Under the pieces are notes generated by a model that had not been told where the DNA came from, searched no databases, and saw only the letters and a program-made list of their open reading frames with translations. From CAYTBN01 sp964436045 (GTDB lineage: Bacteria; Myxococcota_A; UBA796; UBA9615; CAYRNR01): a DNA stretch of 64,000 nt. Location: assembly GCA_964436045.1 (NCBI GenBank), contig CAYTBN010000005.1:1-64000 (forward strand), given 5' to 3'. The translations under genes and the position numbers were made by a program. Below, piece after piece: positions 9,285 through 18,453 of this stretch (position 1 is the first letter of the stretch; every line of letters starts with the position of its first letter).

Positions 9285-10853
9285 ATGTCCACCCGTACAG
9301 CGCTACCGGCCGGCTTCCGGGCCGCGGTGGTCGATATCGTCGGCCCCGGGGCGTGCAAGGACGATCCGGCTACCCTGGTCACCTACTCCCGGGACCTGTG
9401 GCCATTGCTCACTCTGCGGCTGCGGGAGGGCACCCACGTCCCGGGGCCCCAGCTGGTGGCCTGGCCCGCCGACGAAGATCAGCTTGCACGGCTGATGACC
9501 CTGGCCCACGACGCCGGGGTCCCCCTGATCCCCTACGGCGGCGGCGCCGGGGTCTGCGGGGGCACCGTGGCCACCCGCGGTGGCCTGATGGTGGACGTCA
9601 AGCGCCTCAATCGACTGCTCGATCTGGACGGCGACGCGGGTACCATCGAGGTCGAGCCCGGCATCATCGGCGAGACGCTGGAGCGGATGCTTGCCGCGCG
9701 CGGCCATACCCTGGGCCACTTCCCCTCGAGCATCCTGTGTTCGTCGGTGGGGGGCTTCCTGGCGGCCCGGTCGGCCGGCCAGTGCTCGACCCTGTACGGC
9801 AAGATCGAGGACATGGTGCTGGGAATGCGGGTCCTGACACCGGGGCTCGGCGCGGTGGACACGGGCCAGTACGCCCCGGACAGCGGTGGTCCGGACTGGA
9901 CCCAGGTCTTCCTGGGAAGCGAGGGGACCCTGGGGGTGATCTCCCGTTGCCGGCTGCGGATCCACCCGTTGCCGGTCGCCCGTCGCTTCCGCGGTGTGCG
10001 CTTCCCGGACGTGGAGCGGGGCCTCGAGGCCTTCCGGCGAATGCTGCAGATGGACCTCCGCCCTTCGGTTCTACGGCTGTACGATCCGCTGGACACCCTC
10101 TTCGCCATGTCGCTGACCCACGGCGCGTCGTCCGACGAGGGTAGCTCGCTGCCAGCACCGCTCAAGCGAATCGGTGACCGGCTCAAGATCTTGATGAAAC
10201 CCGAGGAGCTACCGCTGGGCACCGTGCTCCGCGGGGCGAGGGCGATCAACGCGGCCGGCGGTCTGGCCAACGGCTGCCTGGCGGTGATCGGCTTCGAGGG
10301 GGACGCCGAACAGGTCGAGACGGCCGAGACCGAGGCGATGGCTGTTGTCGACGCCGTCGACGGCGAGGACCTGGGGCGGGATCCGGGCGAGCGCTGGTAC
10401 GCGTCCCGCTACCACATCTCGTTCAAGCTGCCCAAGGTCCTGCAGAAGGACGCCTTTGCCGACACCATCGAGGTCGCGGCGACCTGGGATCGGATGCTGC
10501 CCTTGTACAAGGCGGTGCGGCAGGCGGTCGCGCCCCACGCCGTGATCCTGGCCCACTTCTCCCACGCCTACCCCGAGGGGTGCTCGATCTACTTCTCGAT
10601 CAGCGGGGTGGCCACGGATCTGGCCCAGGCGGAACGACGCTACGATCGGATCTGGGACGCGGCCCTCGGCGCCGCCCTGCGGGTGGGGGGCACGGTCACC
10701 CACCACCACGGGACCGGCATGCTCAAGCGCCGCTACACCGCCAGGGAACACGGCGAGGGGATCCACCTCTATCGGGCGATCAAGCAGATCTGCGACCCCG
10801 CCGGGATCTGCAACCCGGACAAGCTCTACCCGACGGCGGAGGTGTCGCCGTGA
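9285..10853 (+). CDS. FAD-linked oxidase, alkylglycerone-phosphate synthase-like
   Basis: A 522-residue flavoprotein of the vanillyl-alcohol-oxidase/PCMH fold. Residues 50-235 are the FAD-binding domain (YGGGAGVCGG near the pyrophosphate loop, then EPGIIGETLE and SSVGGFLAARSAGQ). The C-terminal half carries SVLRLYDP, an ATWDR segment and HHHG in VTHHHGTGMLKRRY. That His motif is characteristic of alkyldihydroxyacetonephosphate synthase, which makes ether lipids, rather than GlcD or lactate dehydrogenases. The next two genes nevertheless resemble GlcE and GlcF partners, so a three-subunit dehydrogenase is the main alternative. The ATG at 9285 has GGGAGC upstream. It overlaps the next gene by GTGA. 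Confidence 0.82.
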   Translation: MSTRTALPAGFRAAVVDIVGPGACKDDPATLVTYSRDLWPLLTLRLREGTHVPGPQLVAWPADEDQLARLMTLAHDAGVPLIPYGGGAGVCGGTVATRGGLMVDVKRLNRLLDLDGDAGTIEVEPGIIGETLERMLAARGHTLGHFPSSILCSSVGGFLAARSAGQCSTLYGKIEDMVLGMRVLTPGLGAVDTGQYAPDSGGPDWTQVFLGSEGTLGVISRCRLRIHPLPVARRFRGVRFPDVERGLEAFRRMLQMDLRPSVLRLYDPLDTLFAMSLTHGASSDEGSSLPAPLKRIGDRLKILMKPEELPLGTVLRGARAINAAGGLANGCLAVIGFEGDAEQVETAETEAMAVVDAVDGEDLGRDPGERWYASRYHISFKLPKVLQKDAFADTIEVAATWDRMLPLYKAVRQAVAPHAVILAHFSHAYPEGCSIYFSISGVATDLAQAERRYDRIWDAALGAALRVGGTVTHHHGTGMLKRRYTAREHGEGIHLYRAIKQICDPAGICNPDKLYPTAEVSP

Positions 10854-12169
10854 GCGCACACTCCTCCCTCGCCGCCGACCTGGGCCGGCTTCTCGGCCCC
10901 GCCGCGGTCGATGGGGGTGGCGATGGCTCGATGCCCACCGTGCGCCCCGCCCGCGTCGAGGCTGTCGCGGCCGCCCTCGGCTGGGCCCAGGAACGGGGTC
11001 TGAGGGTCGTCACCTCGGCGAGCCCGCCCGCCGGAGCGGGGGAAGAGGGGTTCGTGCTTTCGGTGGCGGGCCTGCGCGGTGCCCTGTCGTCAAATCCCGA
11101 TTCCGGCACGGTCCGCGTCGAGGCCGGGGTCAGCGGAGCCGAACTGGCCTGGCAGCTCCATCGTGAGGGGCGCTGCCTGTGGCCCCGCCCGGCGCCCTTC
11201 TTCCGCGAGCCGCTGGGGCCCTACCTGGCGGGCCCGGGGCTGGCCGGCGAGTTCGTGGCGTTCTCGATATGGGAGTCGCCGCTGATGGCGCTGGAGGCGG
11301 CGTTGCGGAACGGTCGCGTGCTGCGGGCCGGCGTGGCGCCGCGTTCGGCGGCGGGTCCGGACTACCGCGCCTTTCTGCTGGGCATGTCCGACCGGGTCGG
11401 GGTGATCACCTCGGCGATCTGGCGGACGGTCGACCGCTCGGTGATCGCGCTGTCTGCGGCTCGATTCGACTCCAGCTCCGCCGCCCTGAGCGCGGCTCGC
11501 GCGCACTGCGCGATGGGGTGGCGCCCCTTCGCCGGGCGCATCGCCCGGGCGAACGAGGACGGGGGCTGGCGCGAGCCGCCAGGGGCGGGCGCCGTCCAGC
11601 TGCTGCTGGCGCACCGGGCCGAGGGACCGCGGGCCGACCTGCTGCGGGACCAGCTGGACCGGGCGGTCCGCGCCGAGGGTGGCATTCCTCTGCCATCGCG
11701 GGCGGCCCGGGCCTGGCACGAGCAGTCCTTCGTCGATCTCTGCCAGCGGGGCAGCGGCGCCGTTGCCGACGCGGGACCGGCCCGTGCTGACGGCCAGCTG
11801 GCCTCTGCGCGGGTTGCCGTCCCCTGGCACCAGGCGCAGGCGCTGTGGTCCACCGTCGAGGCGGCGGGACGACGGGGGCCGCTGGGCTTCGACCTGTCCG
11901 CGGAGGGTCCGCGGCCCGAGGGGATCATCCTGCACATCCGGCTGTGTCGCCGCGGTCGGTCCCGGATCGGTCTGGAGCGAGCCCTGGAGCGGCTGGTCGG
12001 TGCGGTGGCCGAGGGAGGCGGCGCACTGGTCGGCCTCCACGGATCCGCCGGTCGCCCGCTGCCCCCGCCCGCGTCGGCGACCCCGGCCCACCAGCTGCTG
12101 GACGCCGTGGTCGCGCGACTGGGCCCGGCCCCCGCCGAACGCGGCACCGCCGCACCCGGGGAGGGCTGA
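10850..12169 (+). CDS. Degenerate FAD-binding subunit, GlcE-like
   Basis: A 439-residue protein resembling a divergent FAD-binding PCMH domain protein. Segments such as SGTVRVEAGVSGAELAWQL and the MSDRVGVITSAIWR stretch match the second half of such domains, while the usual N-terminal Gly-rich loop is poorly kept. The C-terminal half is Ala/Arg-rich with no clear motif. By analogy with GlcD-GlcE-GlcF it is probably an accessory subunit of the flavoprotein encoded just upstream. The GTG start overlaps the preceding TGA as GTGA with GGAGGT upstream, and the next gene starts one base after its stop. Confidence 0.7.
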   Translation: MSAHSSLAADLGRLLGPAAVDGGGDGSMPTVRPARVEAVAAALGWAQERGLRVVTSASPPAGAGEEGFVLSVAGLRGALSSNPDSGTVRVEAGVSGAELAWQLHREGRCLWPRPAPFFREPLGPYLAGPGLAGEFVAFSIWESPLMALEAALRNGRVLRAGVAPRSAAGPDYRAFLLGMSDRVGVITSAIWRTVDRSVIALSAARFDSSSAALSAARAHCAMGWRPFAGRIARANEDGGWREPPGAGAVQLLLAHRAEGPRADLLRDQLDRAVRAEGGIPLPSRAARAWHEQSFVDLCQRGSGAVADAGPARADGQLASARVAVPWHQAQALWSTVEAAGRRGPLGFDLSAEGPRPEGIILHIRLCRRGRSRIGLERALERLVGAVAEGGGALVGLHGSAGRPLPPPASATPAHQLLDAVVARLGPAPAERGTAAPGEG

Positions 12170-12170
12170 C

Positions 12171-13208
12171 ATGGACCCGGTTCGCACCTGTGCCCTGTGC
12201 CCCAAGCTCTGTCGTTTCGCCTGCCCGCCCGCCAGCGCGTGTGGCGATGAGAACGCGGTGCCCACCTCGATCGCGGCCTGGATCGTGCTGCGTGACGCGG
12301 GGACACTGACCGCCGACGCGGCCTCGACGCACCCGCTCTATCGCTGCACTGGCTGCCTGGGCTGTCAGGTTCCCTGCGAGTTCGACATTGACGTGCCCGC
12401 CTTCCTGGGACCCGAGCGCGAGCGTGCTTGGAAGGCAGGCCACGTGGCCGATCGTGTGCGGGAGGTCGCCGACCGGGTCGCAGCCGGCGAGCCCCCCGAC
12501 GAGACCGCTGGCCACCATCGGGAGCTGACCGGCCCACGCTTCGCGGGCCAGGGCATCGTCTACTGGCCCGGTTGCGCGCTGGTTGGGCTGGACCCCGGGG
12601 CGGTGGAACGAACCCGGGCCCTGCTCGAGGAGCGGCTGGAGCAGCCGGTCGGACTTCCGGCCGAGGCCACGCCCGCCTGCTGCGGAGATCCGTTGCGGGC
12701 CGCTGGCGACCGGTCGCGAGCCACCGGACACCGGGCCACGCTGGCCCAGGCGCTGCGGGGCGCCAGCCGCGTGATCACCGGGTGCGCCTGCTGTCTCGAG
12801 GCGTTGCCCGCAGGTGCCCAGCACGTGATCGACGTCCTGGGCTTCCAGTGGCCCGCTGGCGATGTCCGCGGGCCGGTGGCCTTCCACGATCCCTGCCACC
12901 TGGCCCGGCCCACCGACCGGGGCGGCGCCCCCCGCGCGCTGCTGGCGGCGTCCAGCGGCGCGTCGGTCGAGGAGTTCGTCGATCGGGGGGTCGAGACCGG
13001 TTGCTGCGGCGCCGGGGATTCCTTCGGGCTGTTCTTCCCGGAGGATGGCCTCGCCGTTGCCCGCTTCCGCCTCCGCGACCCGGCGGTCGAACGCTCCACC
13101 GCCGTGGTGACGGCCTGCAGCCGCTGTGCAGCCCAGCTCGCCCGCTCTCAGCCCGCCGGTCCGCCGGTCTACGATCTGGCCGACTATCTGGCCCGGTCGC
13201 GGGGATAA
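12171..13208 (+). CDS. Fe-S oxidoreductase subunit with CCG domains, GlcF-like
   Basis: A 345-residue protein. An N-terminal cysteine cluster (CALCPKLCRFACP, then CTGCLGCQVPCEFD at about residue 60) fits two iron-sulfur centres. Two CCG-type domains follow, the first around ACCGDP and the second with FHDPCHLARP and a GCCGAG motif. This is the layout of GlcF, LutA and heterodisulfide-reductase-like electron carriers. It probably takes electrons from the flavoprotein two genes upstream and passes them to the respiratory chain. The ATG at 12171 follows the previous stop by one base. Confidence 0.82.
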   Translation: MDPVRTCALCPKLCRFACPPASACGDENAVPTSIAAWIVLRDAGTLTADAASTHPLYRCTGCLGCQVPCEFDIDVPAFLGPERERAWKAGHVADRVREVADRVAAGEPPDETAGHHRELTGPRFAGQGIVYWPGCALVGLDPGAVERTRALLEERLEQPVGLPAEATPACCGDPLRAAGDRSRATGHRATLAQALRGASRVITGCACCLEALPAGAQHVIDVLGFQWPAGDVRGPVAFHDPCHLARPTDRGGAPRALLAASSGASVEEFVDRGVETGCCGAGDSFGLFFPEDGLAVARFRLRDPAVERSTAVVTACSRCAAQLARSQPAGPPVYDLADYLARSRG

Positions 13209-13213
13209 CGGCG

Positions 13214-15682
13214 ATGACCGTGGACAGCGACGGTCCAACTGGATTCCTCTCCCTGTTGCGCGACGGCGAGTCCGGGGAGCCGTCGGAAGCCGCCGTACCG
13301 ACCCTCGAACGCCTGCGTGCCCTGCTCGAGCTGCCCAGCGGCGACCTGGTGGCGTCGACCAGCGCCGTGCTCAGCCGCGTAGGAGACCGCTACGACCTGA
13401 CCGGTGAGCTGGGGCGCGGTGGGGTGGGGCGGGTCTGCCTGGCCATCGACCGGGAGCTGGGCCGCCAGGTGGCGATCAAAACCCTCCTGGATCCGGACAC
13501 GGCCTCCCGATCCCGGGTGGAGCGCTTCGTGGAGGAGGCGCGGATCACCGCCCAGCTGGACCATCCTTCGGTGGTACCCGTCTACGAGGTGGGGATCTCC
13601 GACGACGGCGAACTCTACTACACGATGAAGCGCGTCGATGGCACGCCACTGTCACGGATCCTCGGCGGACTGCGCCGGACCGAAGGGCGCTATGTGGATG
13701 CCTTTCCGGCGGCGCGCCTGCTGGCTGTTTTCGTGAGCGTGGGTCAGGCGGTGGCCTTTGCCCACGATCGGGGCGTGGTCCACGGCGACATCAAACCGGA
13801 CAACGTGATGGTGGGCGCGTACGGCGAGGTCCTGCTGCTGGACTGGGGCTTTGCCACCCGGATCGGCATCGACGACCTCGCGTCTCTGCGCCGACGGCTC
13901 GGCACGGACAAGGGCAAGAGGCCGGCGGCCGTGTTCGGCACCCCTGGTTACCTGGCGCCCGAACGTATCTCCGGCCTCGGGGCGCCCACACCCGCCAGCG
14001 ATGTCTACGCCCTGGGTGTGATCCTCTACGAGATCCTCACGCTGACACGTCCGTTTCGCGAGCGGAGCCGGGACGCCCTGCTCAGGGCTGTTGTGGAGTG
14101 CGATCCCACCCCGCCGGCGGAGCGCGCGCCAGCGAGACGCATCGCCGAGGACCTGGGCGACCTGTGCCTGAGTTGTCTGTCCAGGGAGCCCGGGCGGCGT
14201 CCCGCGACGGCGAGTGCGATGGCCGCGGAGGTGAGCGCCTATCTGTCCGGATCCCATCGGCGGACCGAGTGTGAGGGCCGGGTCAAGCAGGGCCACCGGG
14301 CGCTGGAGCGGTACCTGAAGGTGCGTGTCCACCTGCGGCGGGCCGAGGAGCTGACCAAGGAGATCGGAAAGCAGATCCCCGCCTGGTTGCCGGTCGCCGA
14401 CAAGGGACCCCTGTTGAAGGGGTTGGAGAGGGTCGATCAGCTGCGGCAGTCCGCGTCGGACGCCTACGCCGAGGCGGTGACGTCGTTCGACAGCGCGCTG
14501 AGCCTGGACGCCCGGGACGCGGACGCCCGCGCTGGCATGGCCGACGCCTACTGGCTGCGGTTCGAAGAGGCCGAGGAGCGCGGCGACACGCGCGAGATGG
14601 CGCTGGCGCGGCGCTGGTTGATGACCTACGACGACGGCCGCTACATGGTGCGGATCCAGGGGCAAGCGGCGCTGACCATCGACTCGCTGCCCACCCACGC
14701 CGAGGTGATCTGCCTGCGCTACAACCGCCGGAACATGCTGCTGCACGCAGAGCCCTACCAGGAGCTGGTGCGGACGCCCCTGCGGCTGCTGCCGCTGGCC
14801 ATGGGCAGCTACCTGCTGATCTTCCGGGCCCCCGGTTACCGGTCGACCCGGTTCCCGGTCCAGATCCGCCGTCGGGAGCACTTCAACCCAGCCTCTCCCG
14901 TCCGCCTGCTGCCCCTCGATGCCGCGCTCGACCGGTTTGTCCACGTGCCGGGCGGCCGCTTTCGCGTCGGCGGGGATCCGGAGAGCCCCGACGCCCTGCC
15001 GGCCGGCGAGGAACAGGTGGACGACTTCATGATCGGCCGCTTCCCGGTCACGGCCGGCGAGTACCTGGCCTTCCTCGAGGACCTGCAACGGCGGGACCCG
15101 GAGCAGGCCTGGGAGCGGGCGCCACGCCAGACCGGGATGCCGGGTTCCCTCTGGGAGCGGGACGCCCGCGGCTGGCGGCTGCCATCGGTGGACCGCAACG
15201 GTCAGCGCTGGGCGGTGAACCACCCGGCCTACGGGGTCAGCTGGCACGACGCGGTGGCCTATTGCGAGTGGCGCTCCGCGGTGGAGGGGGTCGAGTTCGG
15301 CCTGCCCAGCGGGCTGCAGTGGGAAAAGGCCATGCGGGGAGTGGACGCGCGCCATCATCCCTGGGGCAACTGGTTCGACCCCTCGCTGTGCGGCATGCGG
15401 GAGAGCAACCCGGTGCGACCGATCAACCGCCCGGTGGGGTTGTTCCCCGCCGATCGCTCGCCGTTTGGCGTCCACGACGGCGCGGGCGGCGTGCAGGAGT
15501 GGTGCCGGGACCGCATCAACGAGGATCCCGACCTGCGGCAGCAGCGCGGCGGGGCGTGGATCCTGGACCGGCGCTACTGCCGCCTGGCCAACCGGCGGGC
15601 CAACTTCGCCTGGACCGCCGAGCTGAGTTCGGGTTTCCGGGTCGTGCGGCCGTTGCCGCGAGACGTGACGTCCCGTGCGTAG
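13214..15682 (+). CDS. Ser/Thr protein kinase fused to a formylglycine-enzyme-like domain
   Basis: An 822-residue fusion. The kinase domain spans about 60-330: Gly loop GELGRGGVG from residue 64, K89, the catalytic loop reading H190-G191-D192 instead of HRD, N197, and D210-W-G in place of DFG. Residues 340-480 are helical or TPR-like, and residues 490-570 are PEGA-like beta. Residues 576-820 match the FGE-sulfatase/SUMF1 fold (VPGGRFRVGG, FGLPSGLQWEKAMRG, VQEWCRD, SGFRVVRPL). At the FGE active site one Cys is kept (C789) but the partner five residues earlier is Leu784, so classical formylglycine formation is unlikely. The gene starts five bases after the Fe-S gene and is probably co-transcribed. 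A paralog lies at 25140-27683. Confidence 0.88.
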   Translation: MTVDSDGPTGFLSLLRDGESGEPSEAAVPTLERLRALLELPSGDLVASTSAVLSRVGDRYDLTGELGRGGVGRVCLAIDRELGRQVAIKTLLDPDTASRSRVERFVEEARITAQLDHPSVVPVYEVGISDDGELYYTMKRVDGTPLSRILGGLRRTEGRYVDAFPAARLLAVFVSVGQAVAFAHDRGVVHGDIKPDNVMVGAYGEVLLLDWGFATRIGIDDLASLRRRLGTDKGKRPAAVFGTPGYLAPERISGLGAPTPASDVYALGVILYEILTLTRPFRERSRDALLRAVVECDPTPPAERAPARRIAEDLGDLCLSCLSREPGRRPATASAMAAEVSAYLSGSHRRTECEGRVKQGHRALERYLKVRVHLRRAEELTKEIGKQIPAWLPVADKGPLLKGLERVDQLRQSASDAYAEAVTSFDSALSLDARDADARAGMADAYWLRFEEAEERGDTREMALARRWLMTYDDGRYMVRIQGQAALTIDSLPTHAEVICLRYNRRNMLLHAEPYQELVRTPLRLLPLAMGSYLLIFRAPGYRSTRFPVQIRRREHFNPASPVRLLPLDAALDRFVHVPGGRFRVGGDPESPDALPAGEEQVDDFMIGRFPVTAGEYLAFLEDLQRRDPEQAWERAPRQTGMPGSLWERDARGWRLPSVDRNGQRWAVNHPAYGVSWHDAVAYCEWRSAVEGVEFGLPSGLQWEKAMRGVDARHHPWGNWFDPSLCGMRESNPVRPINRPVGLFPADRSPFGVHDGAGGVQEWCRDRINEDPDLRQQRGGAWILDRRYCRLANRRANFAWTAELSSGFRVVRPLPRDVTSRA

Positions 15683-15739
15683 TTGAATAGATTGGACCCT
15701 GCGGACGACCCATACCGCGAACCGAATCCGGAGGACACG

Positions 15740-16771
15740 ATGTCGATCGGCAAGATCGCGGCGCTGACGGTGGCACTCCTGATCGCCATCCCCGCCCAGG
15801 CCAGCTCCCTGTTCACCTATCAGATCAAGAACCAGCTTTGCCTCAAGGGCCGGGACAAGCCCGCCGTGGTGGTCGAGGCGCTCGAGGACTTCAAGTCGAT
15901 CCAGGTGCAGCTGACCCGCTCGGACGGCAAGGAGCTGACCCTGGGACCGCGGGCGATGCGCGAGGGCCAGACCTACGAGTTCGGCTTCTCCCAGGAGGAC
16001 GGCGAGTTCGGCTACGAGGGCGCGATCGTCGGTACCTACGCCAACGACGAGAGCTACGAGGTCCCGATCTACTTCTCGGTGTTCGTCGGCGGCAATCTGG
16101 ACATGCAGGTGCCCCGCGACCAGATCGATCTGGGGGGCGAGGCGCTGACCATCCTGCTCACCCGACCCGCGGGCCGCGCCGAGGTCGAGGTCATCGGCCT
16201 GGACGGGATGCTGGCCCAGGAGGAGTACGAGCTCAGCGGCGAGCCCCCTGGCACGCCGATCAACCTGGAGTGGAACGCCCCCCGGGGCGAGGTGCTCAAG
16301 CTGATGGTCCGCGGCTACGACAAGTGGGGCTTCTACGTCCAGGAGGACATCACGCCGTGGAGCCTGGAGATCCCCCACGACGACGTGCACTTCGCGTCGG
16401 GCAGCCACGTGATCGAGGAGACCGAGAAGCCCAAGCTCGACCTGGCCTTCGCCACCCTCATGGAGAAGGTCGAGCAGTACGGTGAGATCGTCGAGATCAA
16501 GCTGTTCATCGGCGGTTACACCGACACCGTCGACAGCCGGTCGTACAACCAGGGGTTGTCGGAGCGCCGGGCCCGCGCCATCGCCGGCTACTTCCGCGAA
16601 CGCGGTTTCCGGATGCCGATCCGGTACCAGGGATTCGGCGAGGACGCCCTGGCGCTGGAGACCAACGACGAGGTGGACGAGATCAAGAATCGACGAGCGG
16701 TCTACCTGCTGGCGGCCTGGCCACCGACGCCGGGCAAGAACTTCCCGCGGGCGGCCTGGAAGAACCTCTGA
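15740..16771 (+). CDS. Secreted OmpA-family protein (copy 1)
   Basis: A 343-residue exported protein. Residues 1-21 form a signal peptide (ALLIAIPAQAS). Residues 25-230 are beta-rich and unrecognised. Residues 235-330 are an OmpA/MotB-type domain (FIGGYTDTVDSRSYNQGLSE, RRARAIAGYFRERG and a final NRRAVYLLA), which usually binds peptidoglycan. No transmembrane barrel is evident. The ATG at 15740 follows GGAGGA. It overlaps the next gene at TGATG and has a paralog of exactly the same length two genes on. Confidence 0.85.
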   Translation: MSIGKIAALTVALLIAIPAQASSLFTYQIKNQLCLKGRDKPAVVVEALEDFKSIQVQLTRSDGKELTLGPRAMREGQTYEFGFSQEDGEFGYEGAIVGTYANDESYEVPIYFSVFVGGNLDMQVPRDQIDLGGEALTILLTRPAGRAEVEVIGLDGMLAQEEYELSGEPPGTPINLEWNAPRGEVLKLMVRGYDKWGFYVQEDITPWSLEIPHDDVHFASGSHVIEETEKPKLDLAFATLMEKVEQYGEIVEIKLFIGGYTDTVDSRSYNQGLSERRARAIAGYFRERGFRMPIRYQGFGEDALALETNDEVDEIKNRRAVYLLAAWPPTPGKNFPRAAWKNL

Positions 16772-17358
16772 TGGTCCGAGCCGCCCGTCTGGCGCTGCTC
16801 GTCCTGGCGCTGGTGGCGACTTGCGCGGGGGCGTCTCGCGGCCGGGCCCAGGCGGTGACCGATCCCGTCCAGCAGGTGGGAGCGGCGGTCCAGGAACTGC
16901 GGGTGGAGGCGCGACGGGTGTGGTCGGACGCCCGGGCGGTGGTGATCGTGGCCTGGATCGAGTTTCCCACCGGCTTCGAGGCCCTGCGGGTCGGGGTCGA
17001 GGCGACCTTCGTCACGGGCACCGGCATCGTCGAGGGCCGCTGGACAGGCGACGGCGACGAACTGCCCCACATCAGTCTGAAGAAGCGGTCGGATCCCGTG
17101 CCGATGAACATCCGTCACCGCTGGGAGCGTGAGTTCGGCGTCCTTCGCAAGTTCGACTGGTCCCACCTGTCGGGTGAGTGGCTGACCCACTGCGGGCTGG
17201 CGCGGGCGGAGAACCTCGAGCTGGGACAGTCGATCCACATGAAGCTGGAGGCCGGCCGCCGCGTGCCGTTGCTGGTGCTGAGGCACAGCGAGGGACTCGA
17301 GGCCTGCATGGTGGACGACCAGGGGACGACTCACCCCTTCGAGGGAGCAGAGCTGTGA
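16771..17358 (+). CDS. Secreted protein of unknown function between OmpA paralogs
   Basis: A 195-residue protein with a signal peptide (LLVLALVATCAGASRGRAQA, residues 8-27). The mature part contains a FEALRVGVEATFVTGTG segment, a Cys in WLTHCGLARAE and another near the C-terminus (EACMVDD), possibly forming a disulfide. I do not recognise the family. It overlaps its upstream neighbour by TGATG and its downstream neighbour by GTGA, so the three genes should be made in fixed ratio. That suggests an envelope complex with the two OmpA-like proteins. Confidence 0.7.
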   Translation: MVRAARLALLVLALVATCAGASRGRAQAVTDPVQQVGAAVQELRVEARRVWSDARAVVIVAWIEFPTGFEALRVGVEATFVTGTGIVEGRWTGDGDELPHISLKKRSDPVPMNIRHRWEREFGVLRKFDWSHLSGEWLTHCGLARAENLELGQSIHMKLEAGRRVPLLVLRHSEGLEACMVDDQGTTHPFEGAEL

Positions 17359-18386
17359 GATCGCTGCTGACCGTCTGCGTGCTCCTGGGGGTATCGGCCC
17401 TGGCCGGTGGGGCCTTCGCCTTCGACGTCAAGGTGCGGAGCACGACGTTGATGGCGGGGCGGGATCGAGCGGCGCTGGTGCTGGTGCCGGACGCGGCGGT
17501 GCGTTCGATCAAGCTGGAGTTGACGGGCAGCGGTGGCACCTCGGTGTCGCGCCGTGGTGGACCCTATGCCTGCGGCGAAGAGGTGGTCTTCGACTGGGAT
17601 CAGCCCCCGGGCCAGCAGAGTTATCACGGCACCCTGACCGTGGTGTACGCCGACGGCCAGGAGGGTTCCATGGAGCCCGCGTTCACCATCGAGGTCCTGC
17701 CGCCGCTGGGCGTGCGTGTGCCTCGGGAGGAGGTGGACCTGGCGACGCGATCGCTGGTGGCGTACCTGGATCGGCCGGCAGGCGCGGTGGAGATCAGCGT
17801 CATAGCGGACACGGGGGAGGTGATCGACCAGGGATCGGTCCCGTTCTCCGGGGAGGCCCCGGACACGCCCCTGCGGGTCACCTGGAGCCAGGGCGATCAG
17901 ACGGTGATCCGGATCGACGTCAAGGGCTTCGACGAGGCGGGCTTCTGGGCCGGCGTCGAGCTGAGCCCGTGGTTCGTCGAGATTCCCCACGAGGAGGTCG
18001 TCTTCGATACCGGCAGTTACCAGATCCGCAGCGATCAGGCATCCAAGCTGACCTCGACCTACACGCTGATCGACGAGGCGGTGCAGAAATACGGCCACCT
18101 CGTCGACGTCAATCTCTACGTGGTCGGCTACACCGATACCCAGGGCGGCGCGGTGAGTAATCAGACCCTGAGCGAGAATCGCGCCCGCTCCATCGCTCGC
18201 GACCTGGAACGCCGCGGATTCTCTGGCGACATCTTCTACCAGGGGTTTGGCGAGGACGTCCTCGCGGTCGCCACCCCCGACGAGTTCGACGAGGAGCGCA
18301 ACCGGCGCGCGGTCTACATCCTGGCCGCGGAGATCCCACCGGTGACGACCGGGATCCCGCTGCAGGTGTGGAAGCCGCTGCGGTAG
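17355..18386 (+). CDS. Secreted OmpA-family protein (copy 2)
   Basis: A 343-residue paralog of the protein at 15740-16771. Signal peptide residues 1-23 end in GGAFAF. A beta-rich middle keeps matching landmarks in both copies (VPREEVDL here and VPRDQIDL there, SPWFVEIPHEEV and TPWSLEIPHDDV). The C-terminal OmpA-like domain has VVGYTDTQGG, LSENRARSIARDLERRGF and NRRAVYILA. The GTG at 17355 overlaps the previous stop as GTGA with GAGGGAG upstream. Its role is probably peptidoglycan-anchored, as for copy 1. Confidence 0.84.
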   Translation: MRSLLTVCVLLGVSALAGGAFAFDVKVRSTTLMAGRDRAALVLVPDAAVRSIKLELTGSGGTSVSRRGGPYACGEEVVFDWDQPPGQQSYHGTLTVVYADGQEGSMEPAFTIEVLPPLGVRVPREEVDLATRSLVAYLDRPAGAVEISVIADTGEVIDQGSVPFSGEAPDTPLRVTWSQGDQTVIRIDVKGFDEAGFWAGVELSPWFVEIPHEEVVFDTGSYQIRSDQASKLTSTYTLIDEAVQKYGHLVDVNLYVVGYTDTQGGAVSNQTLSENRARSIARDLERRGFSGDIFYQGFGEDVLAVATPDEFDEERNRRAVYILAAEIPPVTTGIPLQVWKPLR

Positions 18387-18453
18387 ATCCAGAGCCGACA
18401 CGTCCCGACCCACATCTGATATCCAGCCCCCGATCCCCAGCAGGAGCACTGCC

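Noticed and set aside
12428..13213. N-terminal extension of the first kinase-FGE gene over the Fe-S gene
   Set aside because: The in-frame sequence is an Arg/Gly-rich shadow of the Fe-S gene, and the kinase has its own ATG at 13214.
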